Shown in pieces: positions 16,857 through 25,421 of a DNA stretch of 64,000 bases. The notes under the pieces were generated by a model. The model did no database searches, was not told the origin of the DNA, and saw only the letters and a program-made list of their open reading frames with translations. How positions within the stretch are numbered: the stretch's first letter is position 1; the number at the start of each line of letters is the position of its first letter. The stretch is from Mesorhizobium jarvisii (GTDB taxonomy: Bacteria > Pseudomonadota > Alphaproteobacteria > Rhizobiales > Rhizobiaceae): contig NZ_QZXA01000002.1 of the NCBI RefSeq assembly GCF_003601985.1, positions 248,001 to 312,000 on the forward strand, given 5' to 3'. The position numbers and the translations under genes are program-made.

Positions 16857-18388
16857 GCTGTGCCCCCCATTGCTTGCGCTGCAAGGCTTTCGATTTCGGC
16901 CCATTTCGGCCTGAGCTGTTCGGCGATGCGGCCATAGATGGAATAACGCTCGTCGAAGACGGCGCTGCGTGCCGGGTCCGGGCGGTATTCGCGGCTCACC
17001 GTGCAGGTGGCGCGCGCGCCTTCCTGCGGCGAGGCGAACAGGCCGACTGCCGCGCCGGCGCAAAGGGCGGCGCCGTAGGCGGCCGCCTCGTCGGTCGAGG
17101 TGACGGTGACCGGCACGTTGAGCACGTCGGCGAACATCTGCGCGAAGGCCGGATTGCGCGAGCCGCCGCCGGTCAAACGCACCTCGCGGACGGCAAAGCC
17201 GTCGCGCAGGGCTTCGACATGGGTGCGGTGGTTGAAGGCGATGCCTTCCAGCACCGCCTTCAGCATGTCGCCGCGGTCGTGCCAGCCGCGCAAGCCGACA
17301 AAGCTGGCGCTGGCGGCATTGCCGTAGGGCGAACCGAACAGATAGGGATGGAAGAGCAGGGTCGACGGCTTCTTCAGCGCGGTGTCGATTTCGGTCGCCA
17401 GCATCTCGTGGATCGAGCGGCCGGTCTTCTTGGCCTCGTCCTGTTCGGCCCGGCAGAGCGTGTCGAGGAACCAGTCGTAATTCGCCGTCGAGGCCGGCGA
17501 GATCGACATGTTGTTCCAGCGGCCGAGGTCGATGGCGTTGCGGCAGAACCAGCGCTGGTCGGTACGCGGCTCGGCGGAGACCACTTCGTTGATCGAGTAG
17601 GTGCCGGCGACGATGCTGACCACGCCCTCTTCGTGGCCGCCGATGCCAAGCGCCGAGGCGGTGACGTCATGCAGGCCGCAAGCAACCGGAGTTCCTTCCG
17701 CAAGCCCGGTCAATGCGGCCGCTTCGGCGGTGGCGTAGCCGACAATGTCGGCCGAATGTGCAGCCCCGGGCAAAGCCGCGAACAGCTCCTCCAGGCCAAA
17801 GATGCGCATCGCCTCCTGCGCGTAGACTTGCGTGCGGACGTCGGTGAACGAGGTGCTCGCCTCGGTCAAATCGGTGCCGACGGTGCCTGTCAGGCAAAAG
17901 CGCAGCCAGTCCTTGCAACCGACGATATGGCCGATCTGGCTGAAGCGTTCCGGCGCATGCTTTTTCAGCCAGCCCAGTATCGCCGATGGCGCCGAAGCGT
18001 GCGGAACCTGTCCGGTCAAAGCGAGGGCCTCGGCAAACACCGAACCCTTTGCCCATTCGTCGACGATCTCGCCGGCGCGGCTGTCGAGCGACAGGATGCC
18101 GGGGCCGAGCGGTCGGCGGTTCCTGTCGAGCAGATACAGCCCGTCGCCATGCGCGGTCGCCGCCACGGCCTTGATATCGCCAGCTGGCCGACCGCTCAGG
18201 GCAATGGCTTCCCTGATCGCCTCGGCGGTCGCCTGCCAGAGGCCCAGCATGTCGCGTTCGACCCAGCGGGGATGCGGCATCGATTGCGGCACACGGCGCC
18301 TGGCCACTGACAGCTGGGTGCCGTCGGCATCGAAGATCACTGCCTTCGTCACCGTCAGGCCGTTGTCGATCCCAAGCAGGCTGGACAT
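16853..18388 (-). CDS. FGGY-family carbohydrate kinase (LyxK-like)
   Basis: A 511-residue kinase with the two actin-like FGGY domains: MSSLLGIDNGLTVTKAVIFD at the N-terminus, the catalytic/substrate region GLHDVTASALGIGG, and the C-terminal RLTGGGSRNPAFAQMFADVL motif that binds ATP. The PRWVERDMLGLWQ and GDGLYLLDRNRRPLGPGILSLD segments are closest, from memory, to E. coli LyxK (L-xylulose kinase) and related polyol kinases. It phosphorylates the imported sugar or polyol. First gene of the kinase-deoR-dehydrogenase unit. An ATG two codons upstream of the chosen start cannot be excluded. Confidence 0.87.
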   Translation of the reverse strand: MSSLLGIDNGLTVTKAVIFDADGTQLSVARRRVPQSMPHPRWVERDMLGLWQATAEAIREAIALSGRPAGDIKAVAATAHGDGLYLLDRNRRPLGPGILSLDSRAGEIVDEWAKGSVFAEALALTGQVPHASAPSAILGWLKKHAPERFSQIGHIVGCKDWLRFCLTGTVGTDLTEASTSFTDVRTQVYAQEAMRIFGLEELFAALPGAAHSADIVGYATAEAAALTGLAEGTPVACGLHDVTASALGIGGHEEGVVSIVAGTYSINEVVSAEPRTDQRWFCRNAIDLGRWNNMSISPASTANYDWFLDTLCRAEQDEAKKTGRSIHEMLATEIDTALKKPSTLLFHPYLFGSPYGNAASASFVGLRGWHDRGDMLKAVLEGIAFNHRTHVEALRDGFAVREVRLTGGGSRNPAFAQMFADVLNVPVTVTSTDEAAAYGAALCAGAAVGLFASPQEGARATCTVSREYRPDPARSAVFDERYSIYGRIAEQLRPKWAEIESLAAQAMGGTA

Positions 18389-18538
18389 GATGATCCCGTT
18401 CAGCGTGAGCCGGTACGCGTTGCGAATTGGTTCCAAGCAAGGTTGGCGCTGAACATCATGGAAATCATCCTCGCCGGGATCCGCCATTGCCGATTGCGGC
18501 CGCCGATGAAACAGCGGCAGGATTCGAACCGGCCAACT

Positions 18539-18579
18539 GACCATACAATTCTGTGAATTTAACGTCAATATGTGTGATA
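18539..18579 (-). promoter_or_regulatory. Promoter/operator of the kinase-deoR-dehydrogenase unit
   Basis: Minus strand: -35 TTGACG (18568-18563), 17-bp spacer, -10 TATGGT (18545-18540), and TATCACA upstream of the -35. It aligns ungapped with 14142-14182. It lies about 150 bp upstream of the kinase start. The remainder of 18389-18719 shows no gene. It ends in the region downstream of cobF, with a GCCAGACGAG...CTCCGCCAGGCGGAG inverted repeat near 18600. Confidence 0.7.
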
Positions 18580-18719
18580 TACGCCAGACGAGCAGGCTCC
18601 GCCAGGCGGAGCTTGATTATCAAATTGGCATAAAACGCTGTTTTTTCTAACTCTTGAGGGCCGACAATCCGTCTCGCCGGTCTTGTTACCCGCTTGCGTG
18701 GCGACTGCCAGGGCAGTGG

Positions 18720-19496
18720 CTAGATATCCTCTGGCTCACCGGGCTTGCGCAGCAGATAGGTGTCCATGATCCAGCCCTTTTGCCGGCGGGCTTCCTCCCG
18801 GACCTTTTCGATCTCGGCGCTGACATCGCCGAGGCGACCGGAGACGATGATCTCGTCCGGCGTGCCGAGATAGGCGCCCCAATGGATGACGACATCCGGG
18901 TCGGCCAGTGTGTTGAAGGCGCATTTGCCGTCCAGCATGACGACTGTGCTGCCGGCATTGCTGGCCAGACCTTCTTCGGTCAGCCTGCGGCCGGTGGTGA
19001 CCAGGAACGAATCGCCGATGCGGTTCAGCGCCATTTTGTGGCTGGCGGCAAGCGCCTGGATGGCGGTGATGCCAGGGATGACCTCCAGTTCGAAGGCGAC
19101 GTTGTTCCTGAGGCGCACGCGCTCGAGAATGCGCAACGCGCTGTCGTAGAGCGAGGGATCGCCCCAGATCAGGAAGGCGCCGCAGCCATCCTCGTCAATC
19201 TCGTCGCGGATCAAGGCTTCGTAGATGGCCGCGATGGCTTCGTGCCAGTCATCGACGGTCGAGCGGTAGGAAGATGTCGGTTCGGCGCGGACCGGCACGT
19301 CGAATTCGACGCGGCGCGATTTCGGATTGGTGACAAAGCGGTCGCAGATCTCGCGCCGCAATTCGGCAAGGTCGTTCTTCTTGGCGCCCTTGTCGGGGAT
19401 GAACAGCACATCGGCACGGTTCAGGCTAGATATGGCCTGAACCGTCATGTGGTCTGGATTGCCGGCGCCGATGCCGATGACGAGAAGCTTGCGCAT
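18720..19496 (-). CDS. cobF: Precorrin-6A synthase (deacetylating)
   Basis: A 258-residue tetrapyrrole (corrin) methylase. It begins MRKLLVIGIGAGNPDHMTVQA, the SAM-binding glycine-rich strand of the family, and contains FLIWGDPSLYDSALRI and VIPGITAIQALAAS, both characteristic. CobF methylates C-1 of precorrin-5 with loss of the acetyl group, in the aerobic B12 pathway. No other cob gene is in the window. The 17-bp tandem repeat array starts 34 bp upstream of the start codon, in the probable promoter region. Confidence 0.95.
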   Translation of the reverse strand: MRKLLVIGIGAGNPDHMTVQAISSLNRADVLFIPDKGAKKNDLAELRREICDRFVTNPKSRRVEFDVPVRAEPTSSYRSTVDDWHEAIAAIYEALIRDEIDEDGCGAFLIWGDPSLYDSALRILERVRLRNNVAFELEVIPGITAIQALAASHKMALNRIGDSFLVTTGRRLTEEGLASNAGSTVVMLDGKCAFNTLADPDVVIHWGAYLGTPDEIIVSGRLGDVSAEIEKVREEARRQKGWIMDTYLLRKPGEPEDI

Positions 19497-19529
19497 GGGG
19501 CGAACTCCTGCCCGATCGGAAGCTGTTAG

Positions 19530-19648
19530 TCCAGACCGCTCGCGTGTCCAGACCGCTCGCGTGTCCAGACCGCTCGCGTGTCCAGACCGCTCGCGTGTCC
19601 AGACCGCTCGCGTGTCCAGACCGCTGGCATGTCCAGGCCGGTGTGGCG
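19530..19648. repeat. 17-bp tandem repeat array (about 7 units)
   Basis: Five perfect contiguous copies of TCCAGACCGCTCGCGTG (19530-19614) are followed by one copy with two changes (19615-19631) and one degenerate copy (to 19648). No spacers, so it is a minisatellite and not a CRISPR. It lies between the divergently transcribed cobF and the DUF4424 gene. Since 17 is not a multiple of three and both flanking genes start outside it, coding is unlikely. Confidence 0.95.
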
Positions 19649-19729
19649 TAGTCACGCAAGTGGAAGGGCTTTGAAACCCCGCATTGAAACGGCTAGGGTC
19701 GTCAGGGCAATCTTGCCGAGGGGGCTTCG

Positions 19730-20746
19730 ATGTTGCGATATGTTCTGACTGCGGCGCTGGCGCTTTCGGCGGCACCCGCATTGGCCAACGATTCTGTTGC
19801 CGAGCTTGGCACAGGCGGGCTGATCCTGTCGCGCAGCGATGCCGTTGCGATGCAAAGCGAGGATCTCTTCATCTCGCCTGAGAAGGTGACGGTCGACTAC
19901 GTCTTCCACAACAACACCGACAAAGATGTCGACGCGATCGTGGCCTTCCCGATGCCCGACATTTCGGGCGATCCCGAAGAAATGCCGGCCATCCCCGAAA
20001 ACCAAAGCGACAATTTCCTCGGCTTCGAGGTGACGATCGACGGTGCCGCGGCAAAGCCTCAACTCGAGCAGAAGGTGTTCGCGCTCGGCATCGACATCGG
20101 CGCCGATCTCAAGGCGCAGAATGTGCCGTTCAACCCGTTCGGCGATGCGGCCAAGGCGGCATTGGCGAAGCTGCCACAGGCGGTGGCCGATGACTGGGTC
20201 AACCGCGGCATCATCATCGAGGACACCGCCGATGACGGCAGCGGCATGAAATCCAACTATGCGCCGTTCTGGCAATTGCGCTCGACCTACTGGTGGCGCT
20301 CGACCTTTCCGGCCAACAAGGACGTTCACGTTTCCCACCGCTACAAGCCGAGCGTCGGCGGCACGTCGTCGGTCAGCTTCTTCTATGACGGCCAGTTCCA
20401 GGGGCAGTATGCGACATACAAGACCCGCTACTGCATGGACGACACATTCGAGAGCGCGGTGCGCAAGGCGGCGAAGGACAATCCGGACGGCTATCCCAAA
20501 TATTTTGAAAGCCGCATCGCCTATATTCTGACCACCGGCGGCAACTGGGCGGCGGGCACCATCGGTAAGTTCAAGCTGACCGTCGACAAGGGCAATCCCA
20601 AAGCCCTGGTCTCGTTCTGCGGCGATAATGTCAAAAAGGTCGGGCCGACGAGTTTCGAGATGACCGCGAACGATTTTTACCCGGAGCACGACATCGATAT
20701 CCTGCTGCTCGAACCGTCGGACAGCAATGGCGGGGACGCGAACTGA
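19730..20746 (+). CDS. DUF4424 family exported protein
   Basis: A 338-residue protein with a signal peptide (MLRYVLTAALALSAAPALAND) and a periplasmic domain matching DUF4424. Recognisable parts are NDSVAELGTGGLILSRSDAVAMQSEDLFIS and a middle Trp/Tyr-rich section (YWWRSTFPA). Function unknown. It is followed directly by folA with a one-base stop/start overlap (TGATG), so the two are probably co-transcribed although no functional link is known. Confidence 0.8.
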   Translation: MLRYVLTAALALSAAPALANDSVAELGTGGLILSRSDAVAMQSEDLFISPEKVTVDYVFHNNTDKDVDAIVAFPMPDISGDPEEMPAIPENQSDNFLGFEVTIDGAAAKPQLEQKVFALGIDIGADLKAQNVPFNPFGDAAKAALAKLPQAVADDWVNRGIIIEDTADDGSGMKSNYAPFWQLRSTYWWRSTFPANKDVHVSHRYKPSVGGTSSVSFFYDGQFQGQYATYKTRYCMDDTFESAVRKAAKDNPDGYPKYFESRIAYILTTGGNWAAGTIGKFKLTVDKGNPKALVSFCGDNVKKVGPTSFEMTANDFYPEHDIDILLLEPSDSNGGDAN

Positions 20747-21264
20747 TGCATGTGGCAATCTACGTCGCCATCGCCGAGAACGGCGTGATCGGGCGGGATG
20801 GCGGACTGCCCTGGCGGCTCTCCACCGATCTCAAGCGCTTCAAGGCCGACACGATGGGCAAGCCCATCATCATGGGCCGCAAAACCTATGAAGGCATAGG
20901 CCGTCCGCTGCCGGGCCGGCTCAACATCGTCGTCACCCGCGACAAGAGCTGGCGCGCCGAGGGCGTCGAGGTGGCGCATACGCTGGAGGCCGCCATCCAG
21001 CTGGCAACGGTGCGCGCACGCTGCATGACCGGCATCGACGAGGCCTGCGTGATCGGCGGCGGTCAGATCTATGCCCAGGCGCTGCCGCTGGCCGACCGGC
21101 TGCACGTCACCCATGTGCTGGCCGCCGTCGATGGCGACGCGCATTTCCCGCCGATCGACGCTGAGACATGGCGCGTGGTCAGTTCGCAGGAGGTTCCGGC
21201 GGGGGAAAAGGACAGCCACGCAACACGCTATTCCGTTTATGAGCGCCGCCGCCCGATACTTTGA
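20746..21264 (+). CDS. folA: Dihydrofolate reductase
   Basis: A 172-residue DHFR that reduces dihydrofolate with NADPH. The N-terminal IYVAIAENGVIGRDGGLPWRL holds the substrate-side residues; the acidic residue of the active site is expected in LSTDLKRF. GKPIIMGRKTYE and CVIGGGQIYAQAL are the NADPH-binding segments. The start overlaps the stop of the DUF4424 gene. It regenerates tetrahydrofolate oxidised by ThyA (4269-5063). Confidence 0.95.
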   Translation: MHVAIYVAIAENGVIGRDGGLPWRLSTDLKRFKADTMGKPIIMGRKTYEGIGRPLPGRLNIVVTRDKSWRAEGVEVAHTLEAAIQLATVRARCMTGIDEACVIGGGQIYAQALPLADRLHVTHVLAAVDGDAHFPPIDAETWRVVSSQEVPAGEKDSHATRYSVYERRRPIL

Positions 21265-21433
21265 TAGACAAAAAGTGCATTGAAGGACGACAAAGGGTCG
21301 CTACCGGCCCAAAACGGATGATGTCGGCGGCGCATCGCGTTGAAAGCGTGCCGTGGCGTCCCTATAGAAGAACAACACTGGATTTTGCGCCGTAATTCCG
21401 GCGCTTGAGGGAATTCCAAGCGAAAGGACATTC

Positions 21434-22549
21434 ATGCCCTGGAACGACAAGAGTGGCGGAGGCGGCGGCCCGTGGGGCGGCGGCGGTAACAATCAGGGGC
21501 CCTGGGGGCAGGGGCCAAAGGGGCCAAGCGGCCCGCAAGGGTCGCCCCCCGATCTCGAAGACATTATCCGCCGCGGCCAGGACCGGCTGCGGCGCGCTCT
21601 GCCCGGCGGCGGTGGCGCCAGTCCGGCGGTGTTCGGGCTGATCGCCGCGGTGCTGGTCGTTCTGTGGGCATTCCAGGCGGTCTATACCGTGCAGCCCGAC
21701 GAGGTCGCCGTCGAACTGCGTTTCGGCAAGCCGAAGCCCGAACTCTCACAACCTGGCCTGCATTTCCATTGGTGGCCGCTCGAGACCGTCGAGACGGCCA
21801 AGATTTCCGAGCAGCTCGTCGACATTGGCGGCGGCAACACCAGCGGCAACGGCCTGATGCTGTCGGGCGACCAGAACATCGTCAACGTGCAGTTTTCGGT
21901 GGCCTACCAGGTCTCCGATCCCCGTGCCTATCTGTTCGACGTCTCGGATCCGGACGGCATGCTGCGGCAGGTTGCCGAAAGCGCCATGCGCGAAGCCGTC
22001 GGCCGCCGGCCGGCACAGGACATTTTCCGCGATGACCGCCAGGGCATAGCGGCGTCGGTGCGCGAAATCATCCAGTCGACGTTGGACGGCTACAAGGCCG
22101 GTCTCAACGTCAATGCCGTGTCGATCGAGGATGCAGCACCGCCACGCGAAGTGGCCGATGCGTTCGACGAGGTGCAGCGTGCCGAGCAGGACGAGGACAA
22201 GTTCGTCGAGCAGGCAAACCAGTATTCCAACCAGAAGCTCGGCCAGGCGCGCGGCGAGGCGGCACAGATCCGCGAAGACGCGGCCGCCTACAAGAACCGT
22301 GTGGTGCAGGAAGCCGAAGGTGAGGCCCAGCGCTTCATCTCGGTCTATGACGAATATGCCAAGGCGCCGGATGTGACCCGCAAGCGCCTCTATCTGGAAA
22401 CCATGGAGAAGGTTCTGAAGGACTCGAGCAAGGTCATCGTCGAGCAGGGCAACGGACAAGGTGTCGTGCCCTATCTGCCGCTGCCGGCATTGCAGGCGAA
22501 ACCGCCGGCTCCGGTCGCGCCTGCCGCGAACACGGGAGGTACCCAGTGA
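21434..22549 (+). CDS. hflK: FtsH protease modulator HflK
   Basis: A 371-residue band-7/SPFH inner-membrane protein. A Gly/Pro-rich cytoplasmic N-terminus (about 60 residues) precedes one membrane helix (VFGLIAAVLVVLWAFQAVYTV) and the SPFH domain (PDEVAVELRFGKPK). A coiled-coil region (NQYSNQKLGQARGEAAQIRED) and a Pro/Ala-rich tail follow. HflK and HflC form the large membrane complex that surrounds FtsH. Its stop overlaps the hflC start. Confidence 0.95.
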   Translation: MPWNDKSGGGGGPWGGGGNNQGPWGQGPKGPSGPQGSPPDLEDIIRRGQDRLRRALPGGGGASPAVFGLIAAVLVVLWAFQAVYTVQPDEVAVELRFGKPKPELSQPGLHFHWWPLETVETAKISEQLVDIGGGNTSGNGLMLSGDQNIVNVQFSVAYQVSDPRAYLFDVSDPDGMLRQVAESAMREAVGRRPAQDIFRDDRQGIAASVREIIQSTLDGYKAGLNVNAVSIEDAAPPREVADAFDEVQRAEQDEDKFVEQANQYSNQKLGQARGEAAQIREDAAAYKNRVVQEAEGEAQRFISVYDEYAKAPDVTRKRLYLETMEKVLKDSSKVIVEQGNGQGVVPYLPLPALQAKPPAPVAPAANTGGTQ

Positions 22550-23514
22550 TGGCCAACCGTCTTCCCATTTTCGTCGTCGTCGCGGCGGTCATCCTGTTCC
22601 TGATCTATTCCTCGGTCTTCGTGGTCAATGCGCGCCAGCAGGCGCTGGTGTTGAGGTTCGGCGAGATCGTCGACGTCAAGAGCGAGCCCGGCATCTATTT
22701 CAAGGCGCCGTTCTCGTTCTTCGACGCCGATACGGTGCAGCTGATCGAAAACAGGGTGCTGCGCTTCGACCTCGACAACATCCGCGTCCAGGTGTCTGGT
22801 GGCAAGTTCTATGAGGTCGATGCCTTCATCGCCTATCGCATCTCGGATCCGCGCGTCTTCCGTGCCGCCGTGTCCGGTCAGATCGAATTGGCCGAAGCGC
22901 GGCTGAGGACGCGTCTCGACGCTGCCTTGCGCCGCGTCTACGGTCTGCGCGACTTCGAGGCGGCGCTCTCGGAACAGCGTGCCGTGATGATGCGTGAAGT
23001 GCGCGATCAGCTCCGGCCCGACGCCACCTCGCTCGGCCTGCAGATCGAGGATGTCCGCATCCGCCGCACCGACCTCACGGCCGAGGTCTCACAGCAGACC
23101 TATGACCGCATGAAGGCGGAACGTCTGGCCGAGGCCGCCCGGCTTAGGGCGCGCGGCAATGAAGCGGCACAGCGCATCACGGCACGCGCCGATCGTGAAG
23201 TGGTCGAGATCGTTGCCGAAGCGCAAAAGGAATCCGAGATTCTGCGCGGCGAGGGCGAAGCCCAGCGCAGCGCCACCTTCGCGGATGCCTATAAGCGCGA
23301 CCCGGCCTTCTTCGACTTCTACAGGTCGATGAATGCCTACGGCACGGCGCTGGACAACACCGGGACGACCATGGTGCTGTCGCCGAGTTCGGAGTTCTTC
23401 CGCTACTTCCGCGATCCGGATGGCAAGGAAGGGCCGGCGAAGCCGGCGGCACCTGCCGCACCGGCAACGGCGCCCGCCGCGCCGACGACACAACCCAGCA
23501 CCGGCCAGAAATAG
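22549..23514 (+). CDS. hflC: FtsH protease modulator HflC
   Basis: A 321-residue SPFH protein, partner of HflK. It has an N-terminal membrane helix (FVVVAAVILFLIYSSVFVVNARQQA) and the SPFH core, with LEIEDVRIRR-like DVRIRRTDL and the helical ARADREVVEIVAEAQKESEILRGEGEA. The ATG at 22549 is preferred: GGAGGT lies eight bases upstream. A GTG one codon earlier is also possible. A Pro/Ala-rich C-terminal tail is present. Confidence 0.95.
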   Translation: MANRLPIFVVVAAVILFLIYSSVFVVNARQQALVLRFGEIVDVKSEPGIYFKAPFSFFDADTVQLIENRVLRFDLDNIRVQVSGGKFYEVDAFIAYRISDPRVFRAAVSGQIELAEARLRTRLDAALRRVYGLRDFEAALSEQRAVMMREVRDQLRPDATSLGLQIEDVRIRRTDLTAEVSQQTYDRMKAERLAEAARLRARGNEAAQRITARADREVVEIVAEAQKESEILRGEGEAQRSATFADAYKRDPAFFDFYRSMNAYGTALDNTGTTMVLSPSSEFFRYFRDPDGKEGPAKPAAPAAPATAPAAPTTQPSTGQK

Positions 23515-23517
23515 CCG

Positions 23518-23706
23518 GTGCAGGACTTTTTCGCGGCAATAGGCCTGGTCCTCGTCATAGAGGGCCTGGTCTATGGCGGCTTTCCCGGCTTGGCGAGGAA
23601 GCTCGCGGGCGAGGTGCTGTCGATGCCGGAGAACGCATTGCGGATCGCCGGGCTGGTCGCGATCGCCATCGGTGTCGGCATCGTCTGGCTGGTGCGGGGC
23701 GGATGA
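23518..23706 (+). CDS. DUF2065 family small membrane protein
   Basis: A 62-residue protein with two hydrophobic helices (FFAAIGLVLVIEGLVYGG and ALRIAGLVAIAIGVGIVWLV), matching DUF2065 (YjeT-like). It uses a GTG start three bases after the hflC stop. The order hflK-hflC-DUF2065-degP is common in alphaproteobacteria, which suggests a role linked to membrane protein quality control; no function is established. Confidence 0.85.
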   Translation: MQDFFAAIGLVLVIEGLVYGGFPGLARKLAGEVLSMPENALRIAGLVAIAIGVGIVWLVRGG

Positions 23707-23855
23707 GATGGCCGTTTTTCGTCCGCGGCAAAACGGAGGATTAATCCTCTGCCGATAGTCGTAGCCGCAAACGTGCCGTATTTTTTGCCAACATAGCGCA
23801 ACGCGGTGTTTTCGCCGTTGCGCTTTCTCTTTCAGAAAGACCGGGAGGCTTCTCG

Positions 23856-25370
23856 ATGACATCCACACTCCTTTTGCGCGCGGCACGGCGGACGCTCATC
23901 GCCGGCACGGCAGCGCTTCTTGTCGGCACTGTTGCTGCCCCGTCCTTCGTGACGCCAACCTTCGCGGCCGATGGGCCTGCTTCGGTGGCCGACCTGGCGC
24001 AGGGCGTGCTCGGCGCGGTTGTCAACATCTCGACTTCGCAGACGGTGAAGGGCACGGAAGGGCCGGGCGCCGTGCCGATGCCGCAGCTTCCCGAAGGCTC
24101 GCCTTTCCAGGACTTCTTCGACGACTTCTTCAAGAACCGCGGCGGCGACAAGGACAATAGTGCGCAGAAAGTGCAGTCGCTGGGATCCGGCTTCGTCATC
24201 GATGCCGAGCAAGGCATCGTCGTCACCAACAACCACGTGATCGCCGACGCCGACGACATCGAAGTCAATTTCTCCGATGGCGTGACCCTGAAGGCGACGC
24301 TGGTCGGCACCGACACCAAGACCGACGTCGCGGTGCTGAAGGTCGATCCGAAGGGCCACAAGCTGACCGCGGTGAAGTTCGGCGATTCCACCAAGATGCG
24401 CGTCGGCGACTGGGTGATGGCGGTCGGCAATCCATTCGGCCTTGGCGGCACAGTCACGGTCGGCATCGTCTCGGCGCGCAACCGCGACATCAATTCCGGT
24501 CCTTATGACGATTTCATCCAGACCGATGCCGCGATCAATCGCGGCAATTCGGGCGGGCCGCTGTTCAACAGCGTCGGCGAAGTCATCGGCATCAACACCG
24601 CGATCATCTCGCCGTCCGGCGGCTCGATCGGCATTGGCTTCTCCATTCCCTCGCAGCTTGCCTCGGGCGTCGTCGACCAGTTGCGCCAGTTTGGCGAGAC
24701 GCGGCGCGGCTGGCTCGGCGTGCGCATCCAGCCGGTGACGGACGACATCGCCGAAAGCCTCGGCATGGCGACCGCCAAGGGCGCGCTGGTCGCCGGCGTC
24801 ATCAAGGGCGGCCCCGTCGACAACGGCACCATCCAGGCCGGTGACGTCATCATCAAGTTCGACGGCAAGGACATCCATGAAATGCGTGACCTGCCGCGCG
24901 TGGTCGCCGAAAGCCCTGTCGGCAAGGCCGTCGATGTGCTGATCGTGCGCAAGGGCGTCGAGCAGACGGTGAAGGTGACACTTGGCCGGCTCGAGGATGG
25001 CGAGAAGCTTGCCAGCGGCGAGAACGGCAACACCGACCAGGACAAGGGCAAACAGGCTCCAGCCGTCTCGACCGCCTCGGTGCTCGGCATGACCGTCGGC
25101 GAGCTCAATGACGAGACGCGCAAGAAGTTCAGCATCGCCGGCGATGTCTCCGGCGTCGTCATCACGGACGTGGCCAAGGATTCGGCCGCCGCCGAGCGCG
25201 GCATCCAGCCGGGCGAGGTGATCACCGAGATCGCGCAGGAATCGGTCGCCACGCCCAAGGACGTCATGGACCGGATCGGCGCGCTGAAGGAGCAGGGCCG
25301 CAAGAACGCGCTCCTGATGCTGGCGTCGAAGACCGGTGAGTTGCGTTTCGTGACGATACGGATGGATTGA
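23856..25370 (+). CDS. degP: Periplasmic serine endoprotease of the Do/HtrA family
   Basis: A 504-residue exported protease/chaperone. A signal peptide ends near FAADG (about residue 38). The trypsin-like domain has His127 (NNHV), Asp157 (TDVAVLK) and Ser232 (GNSGGPLF) as catalytic triad. Two PDZ domains follow (about 290-380 and 400-495). It degrades misfolded periplasmic proteins. The gene follows hflKC and DUF2065 after a 149-bp gap, which may hold its own promoter. A strong bidirectional terminator follows. Confidence 0.95.
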   Translation: MTSTLLLRAARRTLIAGTAALLVGTVAAPSFVTPTFAADGPASVADLAQGVLGAVVNISTSQTVKGTEGPGAVPMPQLPEGSPFQDFFDDFFKNRGGDKDNSAQKVQSLGSGFVIDAEQGIVVTNNHVIADADDIEVNFSDGVTLKATLVGTDTKTDVAVLKVDPKGHKLTAVKFGDSTKMRVGDWVMAVGNPFGLGGTVTVGIVSARNRDINSGPYDDFIQTDAAINRGNSGGPLFNSVGEVIGINTAIISPSGGSIGIGFSIPSQLASGVVDQLRQFGETRRGWLGVRIQPVTDDIAESLGMATAKGALVAGVIKGGPVDNGTIQAGDVIIKFDGKDIHEMRDLPRVVAESPVGKAVDVLIVRKGVEQTVKVTLGRLEDGEKLASGENGNTDQDKGKQAPAVSTASVLGMTVGELNDETRKKFSIAGDVSGVVITDVAKDSAAAERGIQPGEVITEIAQESVATPKDVMDRIGALKEQGRKNALLMLASKTGELRFVTIRMD

Positions 25371-25391
25371 GATTTCAATCCGGCGATTCCC

Positions 25392-25421
25392 AAAAAAGGC
25401 GGCTAACCAGCCGCCTTTTTT
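25392..25421. terminator. Bidirectional rho-independent terminator
   Basis: AAAAAAGGCGGCT, loop AACC, AGCCGCCTTTTTT: perfect 13-bp arms with A and T tracts on both sides. It serves degP (+) and the GNAT gene (-), whose last codons and stop (25403-25405) lie inside the hairpin. Confidence 0.92.

Noticed and set aside
10655..18388. Calling the locus eryABCDEFG (erythritol catabolism)
   Set aside because: Only a kinase and a dehydrogenase resemble EryA/EryB in role, no EryC is present, and the kinase reads closer to LyxK. Polyol is retained as the general substrate class.
19530..19648. CRISPR array
   Set aside because: The 17-bp units are contiguous with no spacers, and no cas genes are present, so this is a minisatellite.
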